Below, in pieces: positions 10,957 through 23,519 of a DNA stretch of 64,000 nucleotides. This stretch comes from Ampelocalamus luodianensis (lineage: Eukaryota; Streptophyta; Magnoliopsida; Poales; Poaceae): positions 23,132,875-23,196,874 of the forward strand of contig CM070623.1 in NCBI GenBank assembly GCA_036346255.1, written 5' to 3'. Made by a program: the position numbers and the translations under genes. The notes below the pieces were generated by a model, which saw nothing but the letters and a program-made list of their open reading frames with translations, made no database searches and was not told where the DNA came from. The stretch's first letter is position 1; each line of letters starts with the position of its first letter.

Positions 10957-11742
10957 GTTGGTATCAGAGCAGTCATTAGATCTATGGTAATTGAATCATT
11001 AAATTGACACACTGTGCACATTAAGATGGGAATGGGTCAAGCATTGTATTTACATTTTCGTTATGTCGTATTGAGCATTGCTATTATGAATTGATTATGA
11101 ATGCTTATGATTTGATTAATATGATGGTTATGTGTGATGATAGTTATTGTTAAGAGGTTGAGGTCTTGGTTATGGCCGTGGGCTTTGCTAGGTTACACCA
11201 CCGTTCGTGGTATGAGATTAGTGAAGTGGTTACCCCGAGTACCATAGTTACACGTGTTGAGGATGAATTTCTTTTAGAAAAGTTGTTCTCTTCTTGAGCT
11301 TGATTTAGGCCAATTCTGGGTATAGTTGTCGATGATAAATTTTCTTAGGACATTGATTACAAAGCAGTTGTTGGGATTTCACTTGGTATCCATTTGTGTT
11401 ATAGAATAGTTATTGGCTCTTCGACTATTGAGTTGCTTTTGTTACTTATGAACATTGTTCATTGGCGAGATTAATATTTCCATGGTTATTCTATTTTTCT
11501 TATTGGAAAACGTGACACGTTTATTCGTTTGATATTTTGGACAAAGAAAGTTTTCTGTTGCAAGTTCGTTAAAATGTGAGGGCTTTGGATTTATGTACTT
11601 CTTTTTGGATTATTTCGAATAATGAAGTTTAATGCCCCTCTTTTCTGAAAGGAGGTGTTAAAACCTTTTAGTGATGTCTTGTTATACTTGACTCAGAGGT
11701 TTTAATTAAATGATAATGTACGAGATGTCAAGTTGGGTTAGT
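10957..11742 (+). mobile_element. Retrotransposon leader fragment (plus orientation)
   Basis: Untranslated leader following the primer site, with no gag recognisable. It matches the minus strand of 14930 to about 14150: the same TTGACACACTGTGCAC-like start, the same CCCGAGTACCATAGTTA string, and the same TTTCCATGGTT and TTTATTCGTTTGATATT strings. It breaks off at 11742, where the inverted relative begins. Confidence 0.6.
10959..10970 (+). other. Primer-binding site (tRNA-iMet)
   Basis: TGGTATCAGAGC, complementary to the 3' end of plant initiator tRNA-Met, two bases after the LTR end. Confidence 0.85.
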
Positions 11743-14700
11743 TGTAACACCCTGCCTATGCGAAAGCCTGGCTATGCGGAAGCCAAGATATTACTTGAAG
11801 TCCAACACTACATAATAATATGAAATAATTTCAACAATTTTTCAACTAATGGCATAAAGGGATCAAATCCAAAATCGAAAATTCCTCACGAAGACCATTC
11901 CACTTTCTAATTAGGTAGTTTTCGAATGAACACCACAAAAGCTAAACGAGAAATCACTCAAATGCCCTAATCAAATAATTCTTTTATTCTGTCTAAACTC
12001 GAACGAATCGCACATGCCAACACAGTGACAACTCAAACTGCGGAAGACATCACTCAACAACACAAAGCTCAAACGAGAATCAAGAAAACACTGCACTACC
12101 CGAGGAAATATCCTTTTTCTTAGTGTCTCTTTTAGGAATAGAATTTCTCTTGAACCTTGGAATTCGAATTCATCCCATGCCACATGAGCTCAAACCACTT
12201 AATTTAACACCCTCAAATTATGCTCAAACCGAAATACATCATCCACACCTTTGGGGAGAGGCTCTATCGATCCCACCGAACACTCTAGACAACTCCTTCT
12301 ACTGACGAAATTAATTTGACAGAAGGCGCCCAAAGCATCTCAAAAATAGATCCCACGCAATCCCTTCACCTCCAACTTTCAAGAATAACAACTCAGAATC
12401 CTCAGTACATACGCTCAAGTACTACATCAGAAGGGTCATATCAATGGTTAATCCACTGCTCAGGAAACACCATATTCTACTTTCTCTATACACCATCATT
12501 GGGCGACCAAAGGTCTAAGCATAAAAATGCAAAGCCCAAAATTAATTTTCAAGACTTCTACAACAAACTTCTCTTATAACAGATAGAGAAATCATCAGAT
12601 TAAATCCCTAACATCCCCACAATTCTGACGTCTGACGTACTCACTCATTGTCATCTTCAGAAATCACCCACACAATCTCACAATACTATTCAATTACGTT
12701 ACTCTATAAAATTGATCAAGGTTTCCATATCTTCGATAATCCTCAACATTTCAATATGAACTAAGGTTTGGGAATTACACTATACCATAGATTCTACTTA
12801 GTCGTAACACCATCCAGTTTTACTTCGAAACCATACATTACATTTGAATCAAATTTCCTCCAAGAGGTATAGGTCAAAACCAATTTATCTTCTACTACTC
12901 CTCCAATAGATTGATAGCAAAACCTCACCACCACCATTACTTAACCACCACCAAACAGTTGCCAATTTACGTTTTATAAAAACTTTACAACACAAAACTG
13001 TTGTCCCTTTCTCAAAAGAAAGAGGCGAACAAGGACAAGTTTCGTCAGACAAGAAAACATTGCTCCTCACAGCGAGCAAGAACCAAAAGAAACAATCTGA
13101 TAACGATGATATTCGAAAGCAAAAGTTGAGTTCACAATTGAGGGCACACATCTCTCAAAAAGGGAATAGCAAATAACAACCAATAAGAAAATGATATTGC
13201 GATTGAAACTCGACAACTATTTTCCGGAAAGAGTAGAAAGTTTAGGCTCGATTCAAATAACTACAAGTTACAAAACTTGACTCCAATTCTCAAATGCTCC
13301 CACTGCACACTTTCCTCTAACATTGAAATTAGCCCTTTGAATATAACAACACTTTGCCACAATGAACAAGATAAGTTCTTTAGTCCAAACCGCAAGAACT
13401 AATTAAGAACCAATAAAATTCTTCAACACGTCATATTTGCTCGGAACAGTTCGACTACACATGAAACATGAGATCCAAATGATCTCAGCCACAAAACTCA
13501 AAATATTTTCAATTACGGGATTTCATGAAAAACAAACAGATTATTCTCCTCTTAAAGGAATCAACATAATTTTTCTTTGATTGCTACCCCATGTTGTCAA
13601 CCCAGACCAAAGAGCCTTTAAGATTAATCACACGAATCTATTAAGAAGCAATAGGACAATACAATACATCATTTTATTTAAAATAATTTCAGCTACCACA
13701 AACAATAGCCCAACTTGACGTCATAGATTATCATTTAACTTCTTTTCTTACAACTTCTAATTTAATACCACAAAACTTTACAAAGGGTTTTGACACCCCT
13801 TTTTCAAAGAACAAGCTTCTAAACTCCAATACTCCATCTACTCCAAAAAAATGAGTAAAGTCAAAACTTTCTTCAATGAAGTTTGTAAAAGCTAATTCCC
13901 ATTATCCAAAATACCAGATAGATAACTAAGTCACCTTTATCAACAAGAAAGATAGGACTAACATGAAAAAAAAAACTCTTATCAATAACAACGTTTACAA
14001 GTAGAAAAGGGAATTCAACAGTCGGAATGACAATAGTTGTTTTGAAAAGCGAATAGGGACCAATGAAAAACCATAACCAACCATTTTGCTTGATTACCAT
14101 CTCTAACTTAACCACGACGAGGCATCACAAAAGGATTTTAACACTTTCCTTCAGAAAAGAGATGCTTTAAAACTTCAACAATCGGAATGATTCAAAAAAA
14201 AACATAGAACCAAAGCTTTCTCACGTTAACAAACTTGTAATAGAAAACTCTCATTACCCAGAATATCAAACGAATAAATAGGTCATTCTTTTCTAATAAG
14301 AAAGAAGGAACAACCATGGAAATATCAATCTTGCCAAAAGACAACGATCACAAGTAGTAAAAGCAACTCAACAGTCGTAAAACAATAATTGTTTCAGAGA
14401 ATGATTATAGACCTATTGAAACCCACCAACTACAATGAACCACGAACCCAAGAGAAATTCATCAACCACCACAGAACAAGATTTGGCCAAATTCGAAAAT
14501 CAAGGAAGAGAACAACTTTCTGAAGTGACTCACGCTCAACACCTATAACTATGGTACTCGGGATAACTACCCCCCCTATCCACATACCGTGAACGGTGTT
14601 GCAACCTGGTGAATCCCAGGGCAACGACCACGACCTCCACTTCTCAACATCCGTCATCAACACGCATAACCAACATAACTAATTATGAATGTACAGGATC

Positions 14701-14930
14701 AACTCATAACAATCATAGAAGGATTCCATATATATAGAATATTGTAGCATATCATAGACTAACAACAAGAACGATAGTGCAGAATCAATTCAATACAATA
14801 TAGCATAATGAAACATGCCACTAGAAATGCGGATGCAATGGATTACCCAAACTCCACCTACTGTGCACAATGTGTCATTTTAATATTTTATCTACCACGG
14901 ACCTAAAGCCCGCTCTGAAACTTAAATTTC
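11743..14930 (-). mobile_element. Inverted retrotransposon leader-like segment
   Basis: On the minus strand it begins near 14925 with a CAGAGC sequence equivalent to the position just after a primer site, and it follows the 10957-11742 leader for about 780 bp. It then continues for about 2.4 kb of sequence with no coding signal. The other edge is TGTAACACCCTGCC on the plus strand at 11743, which looks like an LTR terminus. It could be a truncated non-autonomous derivative or an inverted partial copy. No gag or pol motif is seen in 11750-14900. Confidence 0.5.
13880..14460. repeat. Imperfect tandem duplication, period about 350 bp
   Basis: 13880-14115 and 14228-14450 share blocks in the same order: a TATCCAAAATACCAGATAGAT-like block, an ACAAGTAGWAAA-like block, an AACTCAACAGTCG-like block, and a final ACCAACYA-rich block. 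Internal duplication of the leader. Confidence 0.6.
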
Positions 14931-15139
14931 CTTTTCTAATTCTATTTAATTTTAGTATTAATCACTTATTTATTTTACGTTTAAATGAGATATTACATTA
15001 GTAGCGTGATGCATAATTAATCTTAACGGTTGTCCTTGGTAGCGTGGGTGGATAACTTATGGCTACCTTGTAATGATTATATGATGAGTTGAGATTAAGA
15101 GTGATACGGAGGATGCCCTATCTTCACGATGTAGGATCG

Positions 15140-16066
15140 ATGATAACTTTGGATCCGTGCAACCTGACGAACTGATGGCGCCAACCACTGTCAAAACAGC
15201 AACCTACGACAAAAGAATTCATCCAACCACACGCTCGTGATCCCGTCTACCCGATCACACCAAGTAGACGTGTCGCTACTCCTACAAAACACAAGGAATC
15301 ACAAAAACGACGGAACGACACAACAAATTGGAACTCCCTATTCTAGTGAGGCAATATTGCGCAAACCCTAGAATCAAGAATATATGGATATCTAAAAAAA
15401 TGCCGTCCTCTCTTCGTGACGGCTCGGCCTGGCCTTTAATAGCCGAAAGTCGGCAGTGCGCACAAAGGCAAGTAGAATCCTCCCAAACCGATTCGGTTCA
15501 GTTGCATTAAATTAATTACATGGCCGAACGGACTCCAAATCCTACACGTCAAATATATGTAGCATCATGTCACGTGTAGGTGTGCAAGCCATACATGCAT
15601 GCAAACCCCATGCCACATGTAGCACTATCTCACGTGTAGGTACATGCATGTATGGACATGTTCAGACTCAGCCCTTTAAACAAATTGACATAGCTGCAGG
15701 ACATGCCCGAAACTCTGTGCATGCAACATGACCGAAAAGTTGTCCTGGGCAGGTAGGTGTGGACTTGACCGAAGCTGGCTTCTCCTCTGTAGTTGACCGA
15801 AACGTCTCATCCCAATATATAGTCTCATGTATTTGTCCTATTTCATCTTGTGTATGCATGCATGCATAATGAGTCGGTGATCCGCATAACTTTTCTTTGG
15901 CATTCACATCCCCATATCTTTTGCTGGGCACGTACTCTTAGGCAACAAATAATTTTTTCAGATCCCAAAGTCTCATCACGCACAAAACTGAGAATAATTA
16001 AAATACTAACGTTAGGTAGTAACTGATTCTCATATAAATTAAAACCAAAATCAACTAAGAGCGAGT
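15140..16066 (-). mobile_element. Probable 3' end and 3' LTR of the outer gypsy element
   Basis: It lies just downstream (minus strand) of the integrase C terminus. It has an LTR promoter layout: G-box bearing repeats (15557-15641), a TATA-like CTATTAAAGGCC (minus strand, 15431-15442), an AGGGTTTGCGC segment, then a T/G-rich transcript start region. The exact LTR borders were not found because its partner LTR could not be located. Between 14931 and 15140 I see only AT-rich unassigned DNA. Confidence 0.4.
15557..15641. promoter_or_regulatory. Duplicated G-box (CACGTG) segment in the outer LTR
   Basis: A 25-bp segment containing TCACGTGTAGGT occurs at 15557-15581 and 15617-15641, each with a CACGTG palindrome. 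It lies 120-200 bp upstream (minus strand) of the TATA-like site. Three TTCGGTCA motifs (15725-15815) lie further upstream. G-boxes bind bZIP and bHLH factors; function here is inferred. Confidence 0.45.
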
Positions 16067-18268
16067 TCACCTGTTGATTAATCTTTTTAGCTCGTGCTCG
16101 TGTAATCGGTCCAATCGGCGAGATGTCCTCATCATCCTCCCCCTCTTGAAAGGAGTCGTCCTCGACTCTGATTCTTCTGGTCCAAAAAACAGTGATAAAT
16201 CAGCAACATTGAATGTAGAACTCATAGCATAATTATCACCCGGAAGCTCTATCTTATATGCATTGTCATTGATCTTCTCAAGTACTCTGAATGGACCATC
16301 TCCTCGAGGCATCAACTTGGACTTACGCTTGTCCGGAAAGCGTTCTTTGCGTAGATGCACCGTAACTAAGTCACCCGGTTCAAATAGCATCTTCTTTCTT
16401 GACTTGTTCGCCTTCTCAGCGGAAGTCGCAGCAAATCAAGTGGCGTGATTGGTTTAAAACCATACACCACCTCGAACGGGCACAATTGAGTAGTAGAATG
16501 TACCGCCCTATTGTACGCAAACTCCATATGTGGCAAACAATCTTCTCACTCTTTTATATTCTTCTTGATCATCGTTCGTAGTAACATTGAAAGTGTTCTA
16601 TTCACCACCTCCGTTTGTCCATCCGTTTGTGGGTGACAAGTTGTTGAGAATAACAACTTTGTCTCGAGCTTGGCCCACAAAGTCTTCCAAAAGTAGTTTA
16701 TGAACTTGACGTCACGGTCTGAAACAATCGTCTTTGGCATGCCATGCAATCTTACAATTTCCCTGAAAAATAAGTTAGCTACATGCGACGCATCGTCACT
16801 TTTGTGACAGAGAATAAAATATGCTATTTTAGAGAACCTATCCACAACTACAAAAATTGAATCCCTTCCCCTCTTAGTCCTAGGTAGTCCTAAATTAAAG
16901 TCCATACTAATATCCTCCCAAGGTACACTAGGAACAGGAAGTGGGGTATATAAACCATGTGGATTAAGTTTAGATTTCGCTTTGTGGCATGTCACACATC
17001 GCTGTACAAACCTTTCGACATCACGCCTCATTTTAGGCCAATAAAAGTGATCACTAAGCATTATAAAGGTCTTTTCTCTCCTAAAGTGTCCCATCAATCC
17101 ATCTGCATGAGATTCTTGCAATAAAAGCAAACGCACGGACGAATCTGGAACACATAATTTGTTAGCACGAAATAAGAACCCATCATGAACATGAAACTTG
17201 TCCCATCCTTTTCCATCTTTGCACTTAGAATATGGTTCTGAAAATTAGAAGCATATAAATCCTTCAAACTATCTAATCTGGGTACCTTTACTTCCAATTG
17301 AGTTAAAAACACATGTTTTCTAGATAAAGCATCAACTACCACATTCTCTTTTCCTTTCTTATACTTAACAACATATGGGAAAGTCTCAATGAATTCTACC
17401 CACTTAGCATGCCTACGGTTCAGTTTAGCTTGGCTTTTCAAATATTTCAGAGCCTCATGATCAGAGTGGATAACAAATTCTCTAGGCCAAAGATAATGTT
17501 GCCAAATCTCAAGCACACATACTAAAGCATACAATTCTTTATCATACATAGGGTAGTTCAATTGAGCCCTCCTAGTTTCTCACTAAAGTATACTACGGGT
17601 TTTCCTTCTTGCATCAAAACACCACCAATACCTATTCCACTAGCATCACATTCAATTTCAAAAGTCTTAGTGAAATCAGGCAAAACAAGTAATGGTGCTT
17701 CTATTAAACGTTTCTTTAGCTCTTGAAAAGCTTTTTTTTTATGGTGCACGCCATTCAAACACAACACCCTTTTTAGTTAATTCATTTAATGGAGCACCAA
17801 TGGTGCTGAAATCTTTAACAAAACGACGATAAAAACTAGCAAGACCATTAAAGCTTCTGATTTGACTGACATTCACAGGGGTAGGCCAATTCTTAATTGC
17901 TTCAGTTTTAGATTCATCTACCTCAATACATTGTCGAGAAACGACATAGTCTAAGAACACCACTTTATCAGTACAAAAAGTGCATTTATCAATATTATCA
18001 TACAGTTTCTCATTCCTAAGCACTTCTAGCACTTGTCTAGTATGATCAATGTGTTCATCCATCATTTTGCTATAGATCAAAATATCATCAAAGTATACCA
18101 CAATAAATTTACCAATAAATGTTTTTAAAACATGATTCATCAATCACATGAATGTACTAGGTGCATTAGATAATCCAAAAGGCATAACTAACCACTCATA
18201 CAATCCAGATTTAGTTTTAAAAGCAGTCTTCCATTCATCACCAAGTTTCATCTTAATCTGATGGTATC
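15950..18268 (-). pseudogene. Outer gypsy pol, downstream part: RT (second half), RNase H, integrase
   Basis: This is the continuation of a reverse transcriptase whose first half lies at 33631-34671. Readable parts are the RT active site VVYFDDILIYS (about 18090-18060), RNase H with IECDASGIGIGG (about 17670) and HSDHEALK (about 17470), the integrase zinc finger (HADGLMGH, then CVTCHKAK, about 17100-17000), and the DDE core (SMDFNLGLP, IVSDRDVKF, HPQTDGQTE). A C-terminal LRKERFPDKRKSKLMPRGDG segment follows, then a GPITRARA-type tail in a shifted frame. Breaks are an in-frame TGA at about 18144, frameshifts near 17750, 17560 and 17100, a gap after 16546, and another shift near 16150. No chromodomain was recognised. 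Similar pol sequences belong to CRM/Reina-type chromoviruses; the clade is a tentative reading. Confidence 0.82.
18264..18268 (+). repeat. Target-site duplication, left copy (GTATC)
   Basis: GTATC precedes the LTR start at 18269 and recurs at 33631-33635 directly after the other LTR end. Confidence 0.9.
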
Positions 18269-21200
18269 TGTGAGGACCCGGAATATTTAACTAGTAACAC
18301 TTAACCTCCAAATGGTTCTAGCGTTACTAATTAAACATTCTAAGCCTCGATGGACATATGCTTCCCAGAATTGCAGCATATGTACATCATCACAAAATTA
18401 CACATCAATTCCATACACATACATCACTAAGTTCAACAACGACATACATAAAGTAAAGTTATTACAAAAGAGAGCCGACCGCCAAATAGAACAATATACA
18501 AGAATGACAATGAAGCAAAAGCGCCATAAGATGGCTAGAACAAAAGTCGACCGGTTAGCCACACACCACAAGGCAATCGATCGGCCGCCAAGCTAGTCGC
18601 CCATAGCTACCACAACACACTCACAAAAGTGAGGCCCTCGGGCTCACCTTCTTCCTCTGCAACAAAACAATTAAGCGTAGCAACCGAGTACAAAGATTGT
18701 CTTTGTACCCGCAAGACTCGACGTGTGGAATAGCGCACCTATTCATAAACTACGTGCAAGCTTATTTAGGTGGAGGTTGTATGTCTCATTTTGCATGAAG
18801 CCAAGTTTATTTGCACATCAGAATACATTTAAAAGCAAGTTTGCAAATCTATTTTGTTATCAAAGTAATAGTAAGTAAAGATACATACAAGTAACCACCT
18901 GGAAGTGACTATCCCAATAGTCACAACAACATAGCACGAATCCCCGATTCGTACCACCCATCAAGTTTTAATTTAAAAGGTTGTAGTCTAACTCTTGAAA
19001 GACCTTGCCAAGCGTGTCCATAACCTAGGGCGAGGCTATTCGAATAGTTTTAACCTCGCAGGGTGTACCAATGTACCCACACTTCGCATCGCCTTCAAGC
19101 CACAAGCACACTATCAAGGTATGCCGCACGCTAAGTCCTACGAGACATTTCCAATCTTGTGTATTAACTACGAGCCGCTCATATGGATAGAAACCCATAT
19201 GCTTACATTGCAAGTCGAAGACAACAAATCCCATCACGGTGAAGTCTTTCGGACACTACAATGCTCCCAACACCATCCCTCCCGCGACTCCTGCGACTGA
19301 GCCAATACACGCCAAAGTACTAAGTCAAGAGAGGTCCCATACCTCTAATGTGGTTAGCACGCTAAAATGCTTGGTTTAGTGTAACAAGATGTTCGGTCCT
19401 TGTTGACTAAGGCACCATTCCAGTCACACCCGAAAATCACACCATCTTACCATTGTGCCCAAGTCTAAATCATTTTGTTTTCAGTTTTAGTTTTCATAAG
19501 TAGACATGGCACAAGGTGGAAATCATAATTCATAATAAGTTTTGTGTGATCAAGGTTATCGACAAGTCGATAACCGCCCATTTCTATCGAAACTAAGCAT
19601 GGCTAAGCAATTAATTCGCAACTACTAAGTGACAAGAGCCCATCCATGAACTCTAAATCACAGCAAGTAACCTAGGCTCATGGTAGTAGAGGATAATCAT
19701 TTGCTAAGGAAATGCATCTACTAGGCCAACTACTAACACAAAGTAGCAATGCATACATAGAATTTGTAATCAACATAAATACTTAAAATATCGGGATTAA
19801 CATGATCAAACCGCTTGCCTGCTTGCTGTTGCTCAATTTGTTGCGGAGGGTCGTTCTCGGGGTTACCGCAAATGTCGAACCCTAAGCGAAAGGCAAAAAG
19901 AACCAAGAACAACCAATAAGACGAGCAACACTTAAACAAAAGAACAAGCAAAATTTATCCAAATGCGACGAAATTTATACACAAGGTAGAATACGAATAC
20001 ACCTAGACATAGAAACTGGAAAAAAAACCTAATTTGGATTTGTGGTGCAAAAGATATTACCTAAAAACCCATTTTCGGCCATAATTAGCACTGTAGCAAA
20101 AATATTTTCTAGAAAGATTTTGAAGCTGAAATTTTTATGGTAGCTACCTACTGGTATAGTGGTAACCCATATAAAATTTCAGGTCATTTGGAGTTAAAAT
20201 AATTTAGTTATGATTTTTCTAAGTTATAAATCTAGCATATATCATTTCTCAGGAACATGAATAAAGACAAAGCCTAGATCAAATTAAAGCATGTCTACAG
20301 GCCAAATTTACCAGGTTGAGTTTGCTCAGTTTGCAACTACAGCGAGGAAGTTATGTGTTTTACAAATTTTTCCATGAATTTCTAGACATCATCTTTCATT
20401 AAACAAGATCATGTTGTTTAAATCATTTTCTTCTACAAAACTGGGCCTAATTCCATTCTCAAATTAAAGTTCATACTATAACAAAGCTACAGCAACTGGA
20501 ATCATTCAAAAAGGAGTTAAAATGACAAAGATATGCACTTAAGAAATTTGAAACAATAAAAGACTTAGGAAACTTTGAGCTCTCGGGAGGTCCAAACGAA
20601 TCGAAGACAAAGGAGAGGTCGGGGGCGTTAGATCAAGGTCCGACGGCCACGAGCCTCGGCACAGCCACGCACAAGACCTCCTCCCGCACTGGGGAGGTCT
20701 GGATCGTTGAGATCTGATCCAACGATCACGACCAGTGCGTGCACAACGCACGCAAGGAGGTCTACGCGCCTAACAGAGGTCGTGACCGTCAGGTTGAGAT
20801 CTGGCGGTCCCGAGCACTAGGGGAGGTCCTAAGGCTTTAAATCCAAGGAAAGAGGTCGGGACGGTCAGGATCTCACGGAGGAGGTCCCAACGGTCTAGAT
20901 CTCCAAAGAGAGGTCCTACGGCTAAATCCACAGAGGGAGGTCTAACCCGTTAGATCTAAATCTAACGGTTTAGACCAGAGGAGGAGGTCCTAACGCTACG
21001 GATCCAAAGGAGGAGGTCCTAGACGGTCAAGATCTCCAGAGGAGGTCTTGATCGGTCGATTGACACGAGGAGGTCTTGGATGACCAAGATCTTCTCGGGA
21101 GGTCCTAAGCGATAGTGTTTTAACGGGAGGAGATCCGGGCGGTTCGATTAGACCTAGGGAGGTCTTGAACGGTCCCGAAACAACGCGAGGAGGTCCCGAG

Positions 21201-23484
21201 ACTAAAGACTTACAAATAAAACCTAACGCCGATCTAAAGCCGGGGAGGTTGCGAACGGCTAGGATTGAGCCTAGGAGGTCTGAGCGGGGGTTTTCTTTGT
21301 AAAAGGCCAGAGGTGGTTTTTTACAAAGAGGACCCCGAGGGTGGTCTTTGCAAAAATGACCAAGGGGAGGTCTTTTGCAAAGAGGACCTCGGAAGAGGTC
21401 CGAGAGGGTGGTTTTGACAACACGACAAGGGGTGGTCTTTTTACAAAGAAGACCTCGGGAGTGTCTCAGAGGTGGTCTTTGCAAAAGGACCGAGGGAGGT
21501 CTTATACTAAAAGGTTTTCGCGGGAAAGATCTAAAGGTCCAGATCTAAACTTGGGGAGGTCTAGACGGTCACGAAGAACCCGAGGAGGTCCAAGGGGCTG
21601 TTAAAGGCGCGGGACCTCCGGACTTTAATTCTAGGCCTAAGGCCCTCAAGACAGCGACGCAGCGGCACAAATCAGGACAAGATTAATGCGCCCAATGATT
21701 AGTAATAAATGGGGCATTAATGCTGTCCTAAGAAAATGACGAAAACGGGAGTTTGCACCGGCAAAACTCCCGAGCGCGATTAACCGCTTGCCGCCGGTGA
21801 TGGGGACCTCGCCGGCGTAAACCAAGGGCATGGTTGGATTCCAAATAACGTCAGGAACCCAAAGGACGTGCTCTCGACGGTGGCGACGCCTCAGAACGCC
21901 GGCGAGCCGGAGAGGGTGGTAATTAGGTTTTCGGCAAAACCGACAAACACTAAAAAGGCTTGCTACGCTTTAATCTAGCTAAGCCCCGAGCTAAAAGGAC
22001 TAACGAGGACTCACCAGGGCCAAGGTGAGGTCCAGAGGAACTCGGAGGAGAGGTCGATGCCGAAAGAGGTGCTCTGGTGACGGTGGTGCTCGCCGGAGTT
22101 GGGGAAGGCGACCAGCACGACTCCGAAAATAGGTTCCCCGAATCGTCCACCTCTGTGGAGGTTAAACAACACAAGTTAGGGAGACTTGAGCTGACCAAGA
22201 GAGCAAAGTGACAGCCAAAAAGGTAATAAAGAACCACTGGAGCCCGGAGGTGGTCTTGGGGAGCTCCAAAAGTGACAATGGAGGTTTCGGGGTGGTGCTC
22301 TTGGGGGTTTGAGTTTGAGGACCAACTCAACTGAGGGAGCTCAAGCACAGCCAAGAACGAAAGGAAATGGAGAGGAAGTTTTCAGGCTATGTATAGCCTG
22401 GGAGCTTGGCAAGGGCTAAGGCCACCTACTGTGAGCAAGAACCATGCCCCTGCCAACAGCACGCACGAGAGGACAAGTGGCAGGGCAGGTGAAGACTTTG
22501 GAGGTTAAAGCTGACTAGCAATAAATGCATGTCAGCAGAAAGAGCCGTTGACAAGAGGCAAAAGGTGACATCTCACTGCCCCCAACTGCTCTGACCCTGA
22601 CACACGCACAGAGGTGCGAAATTTCATGGCGGGCAGACCTCAGGGAGGTCGTGAGGAAGAAACACAGCGCTAAGGAGGTCCTGGACGTCCCAGATTTGCT
22701 TGGGGTGGTCCTGGGCGTCCGAGAATCGCCGAGGTGGGGAGGTCTTGCGCGGGCGAGGAGGTCCTCGGAGGTCGTGAGCCACGCGATGGGTATCCCACGG
22801 CTTGGACCACCCCAAAGCGCTGAGGGCGCTCAAGAGCTCCTCGGATTAGGGGAGGTCGTGAGCATTGGATTGAGATCCAATGGCTCAGCCTTGCGCGCAA
22901 AGTTTGAGCCCGAGTCCGCGCCGCGACGTGGTCCAACCAAGTCGGTTGAGTTGGGCTCGGTCCAAGCCCGAGTCCGACTCAACCGATTTAGTCTTTCTCG
23001 GTTTTAGAAGGAGCTGCCTTGAGAATTGTTTGAGGCAAAGAAACCGACTCAAAAATTATAAAATTTTTACAGAGTCAAGCTAGCGGGTGATCGACCTTGC
23101 ATAATTTTTGCAGAGGTTTTTATGCTATACGTTTTCCTCCAAAAATTCCACAAGGTGCTGGTCCACAGTTGACCAGATTTTGAATAGGGTTGACTGGCCT
23201 CCAAAAATATTCAAACAATCTCTACAAATGGTGAAATTTTTCAGAGGAGCCCCCAGCCAACCCAGGAATTTAGGAAAACTATTTCCAGGAGATTATCGCA
23301 AGATGAAACAAGAATGTTTTAGAAGAATAAGATGTAGGTCGAAATGACTTGTGATTTTTGTATTCCCATAATCTCTTTACAACAATTGTCCAAAGCATAC
23401 GGGAAATACAAGAGTTAAGAAAAAGTTTTAATTTCTACTCATTTTCTTACATTTGAAACACAGGCTCAAAATTGGGATGTTACA
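18269..23484 (-). repeat. 3' LTR of the nested Tekay-like element
   Basis: 5216 bp, TGTAACATCC...GTCCTCACA on the minus strand. Contents on the plus strand: the R/U5-like part 18600-19500, an AT-rich part 19950-20570, a GC-rich segment with about 30 GAGGTC motifs (20585-21620), the leader region 21950-22390, a TATACATA box (minus, 22388-22395), and U3 up to 23484. There is no gene. A 134-codon frame at 21950-22354 (minus) is conserved in the other LTR but resembles no known protein. Confidence 0.93.
22388..22395 (-). promoter_or_regulatory. Possible LTR TATA box (TATACATA)
   Basis: It is flanked by a short palindrome (AGGCTA...TAGCCT) and lies about 1.1 kb from the LTR start, ahead of the transcribed-looking GC-rich leader. 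It is conserved in the other LTR near 32534. A weak match to the plant TATA consensus. Confidence 0.35.
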
Positions 23485-23498
23485 ACTCTCCCCCCCTT
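23485..23498 (-). other. Polypurine tract of the nested Tekay-like element
   Basis: The minus strand reads AAGGGGGGGAGAGT-like purines immediately before the 3' LTR start (TGTAACATCC). It primes plus-strand synthesis in LTR elements. Confidence 0.8.
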
Positions 23499-23519
23499 AC
23501 AAGAATCTCGACCGAGATT

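Noticed and set aside
10958..10970. tRNA-like sequence at this and three other sites (28400, 37567, 55001)
   Set aside because: Only the 12-13 bases complementary to the initiator tRNA-Met 3' end are present, directly inside LTRs. They are primer-binding sites, not tRNA genes.
16067..18268. Centromeric CRM element
   Set aside because: The pol sequence resembles CRM/Reina chromoviruses, but no CR-type chromodomain or centromeric satellite context was found, so a centromeric assignment is not supported.
20996..21604. Frames of 87-162 codons in the GAGGTC-rich LTR block
   Set aside because: They follow from the low-complexity repeat. The equivalent frame in the other LTR is broken differently.
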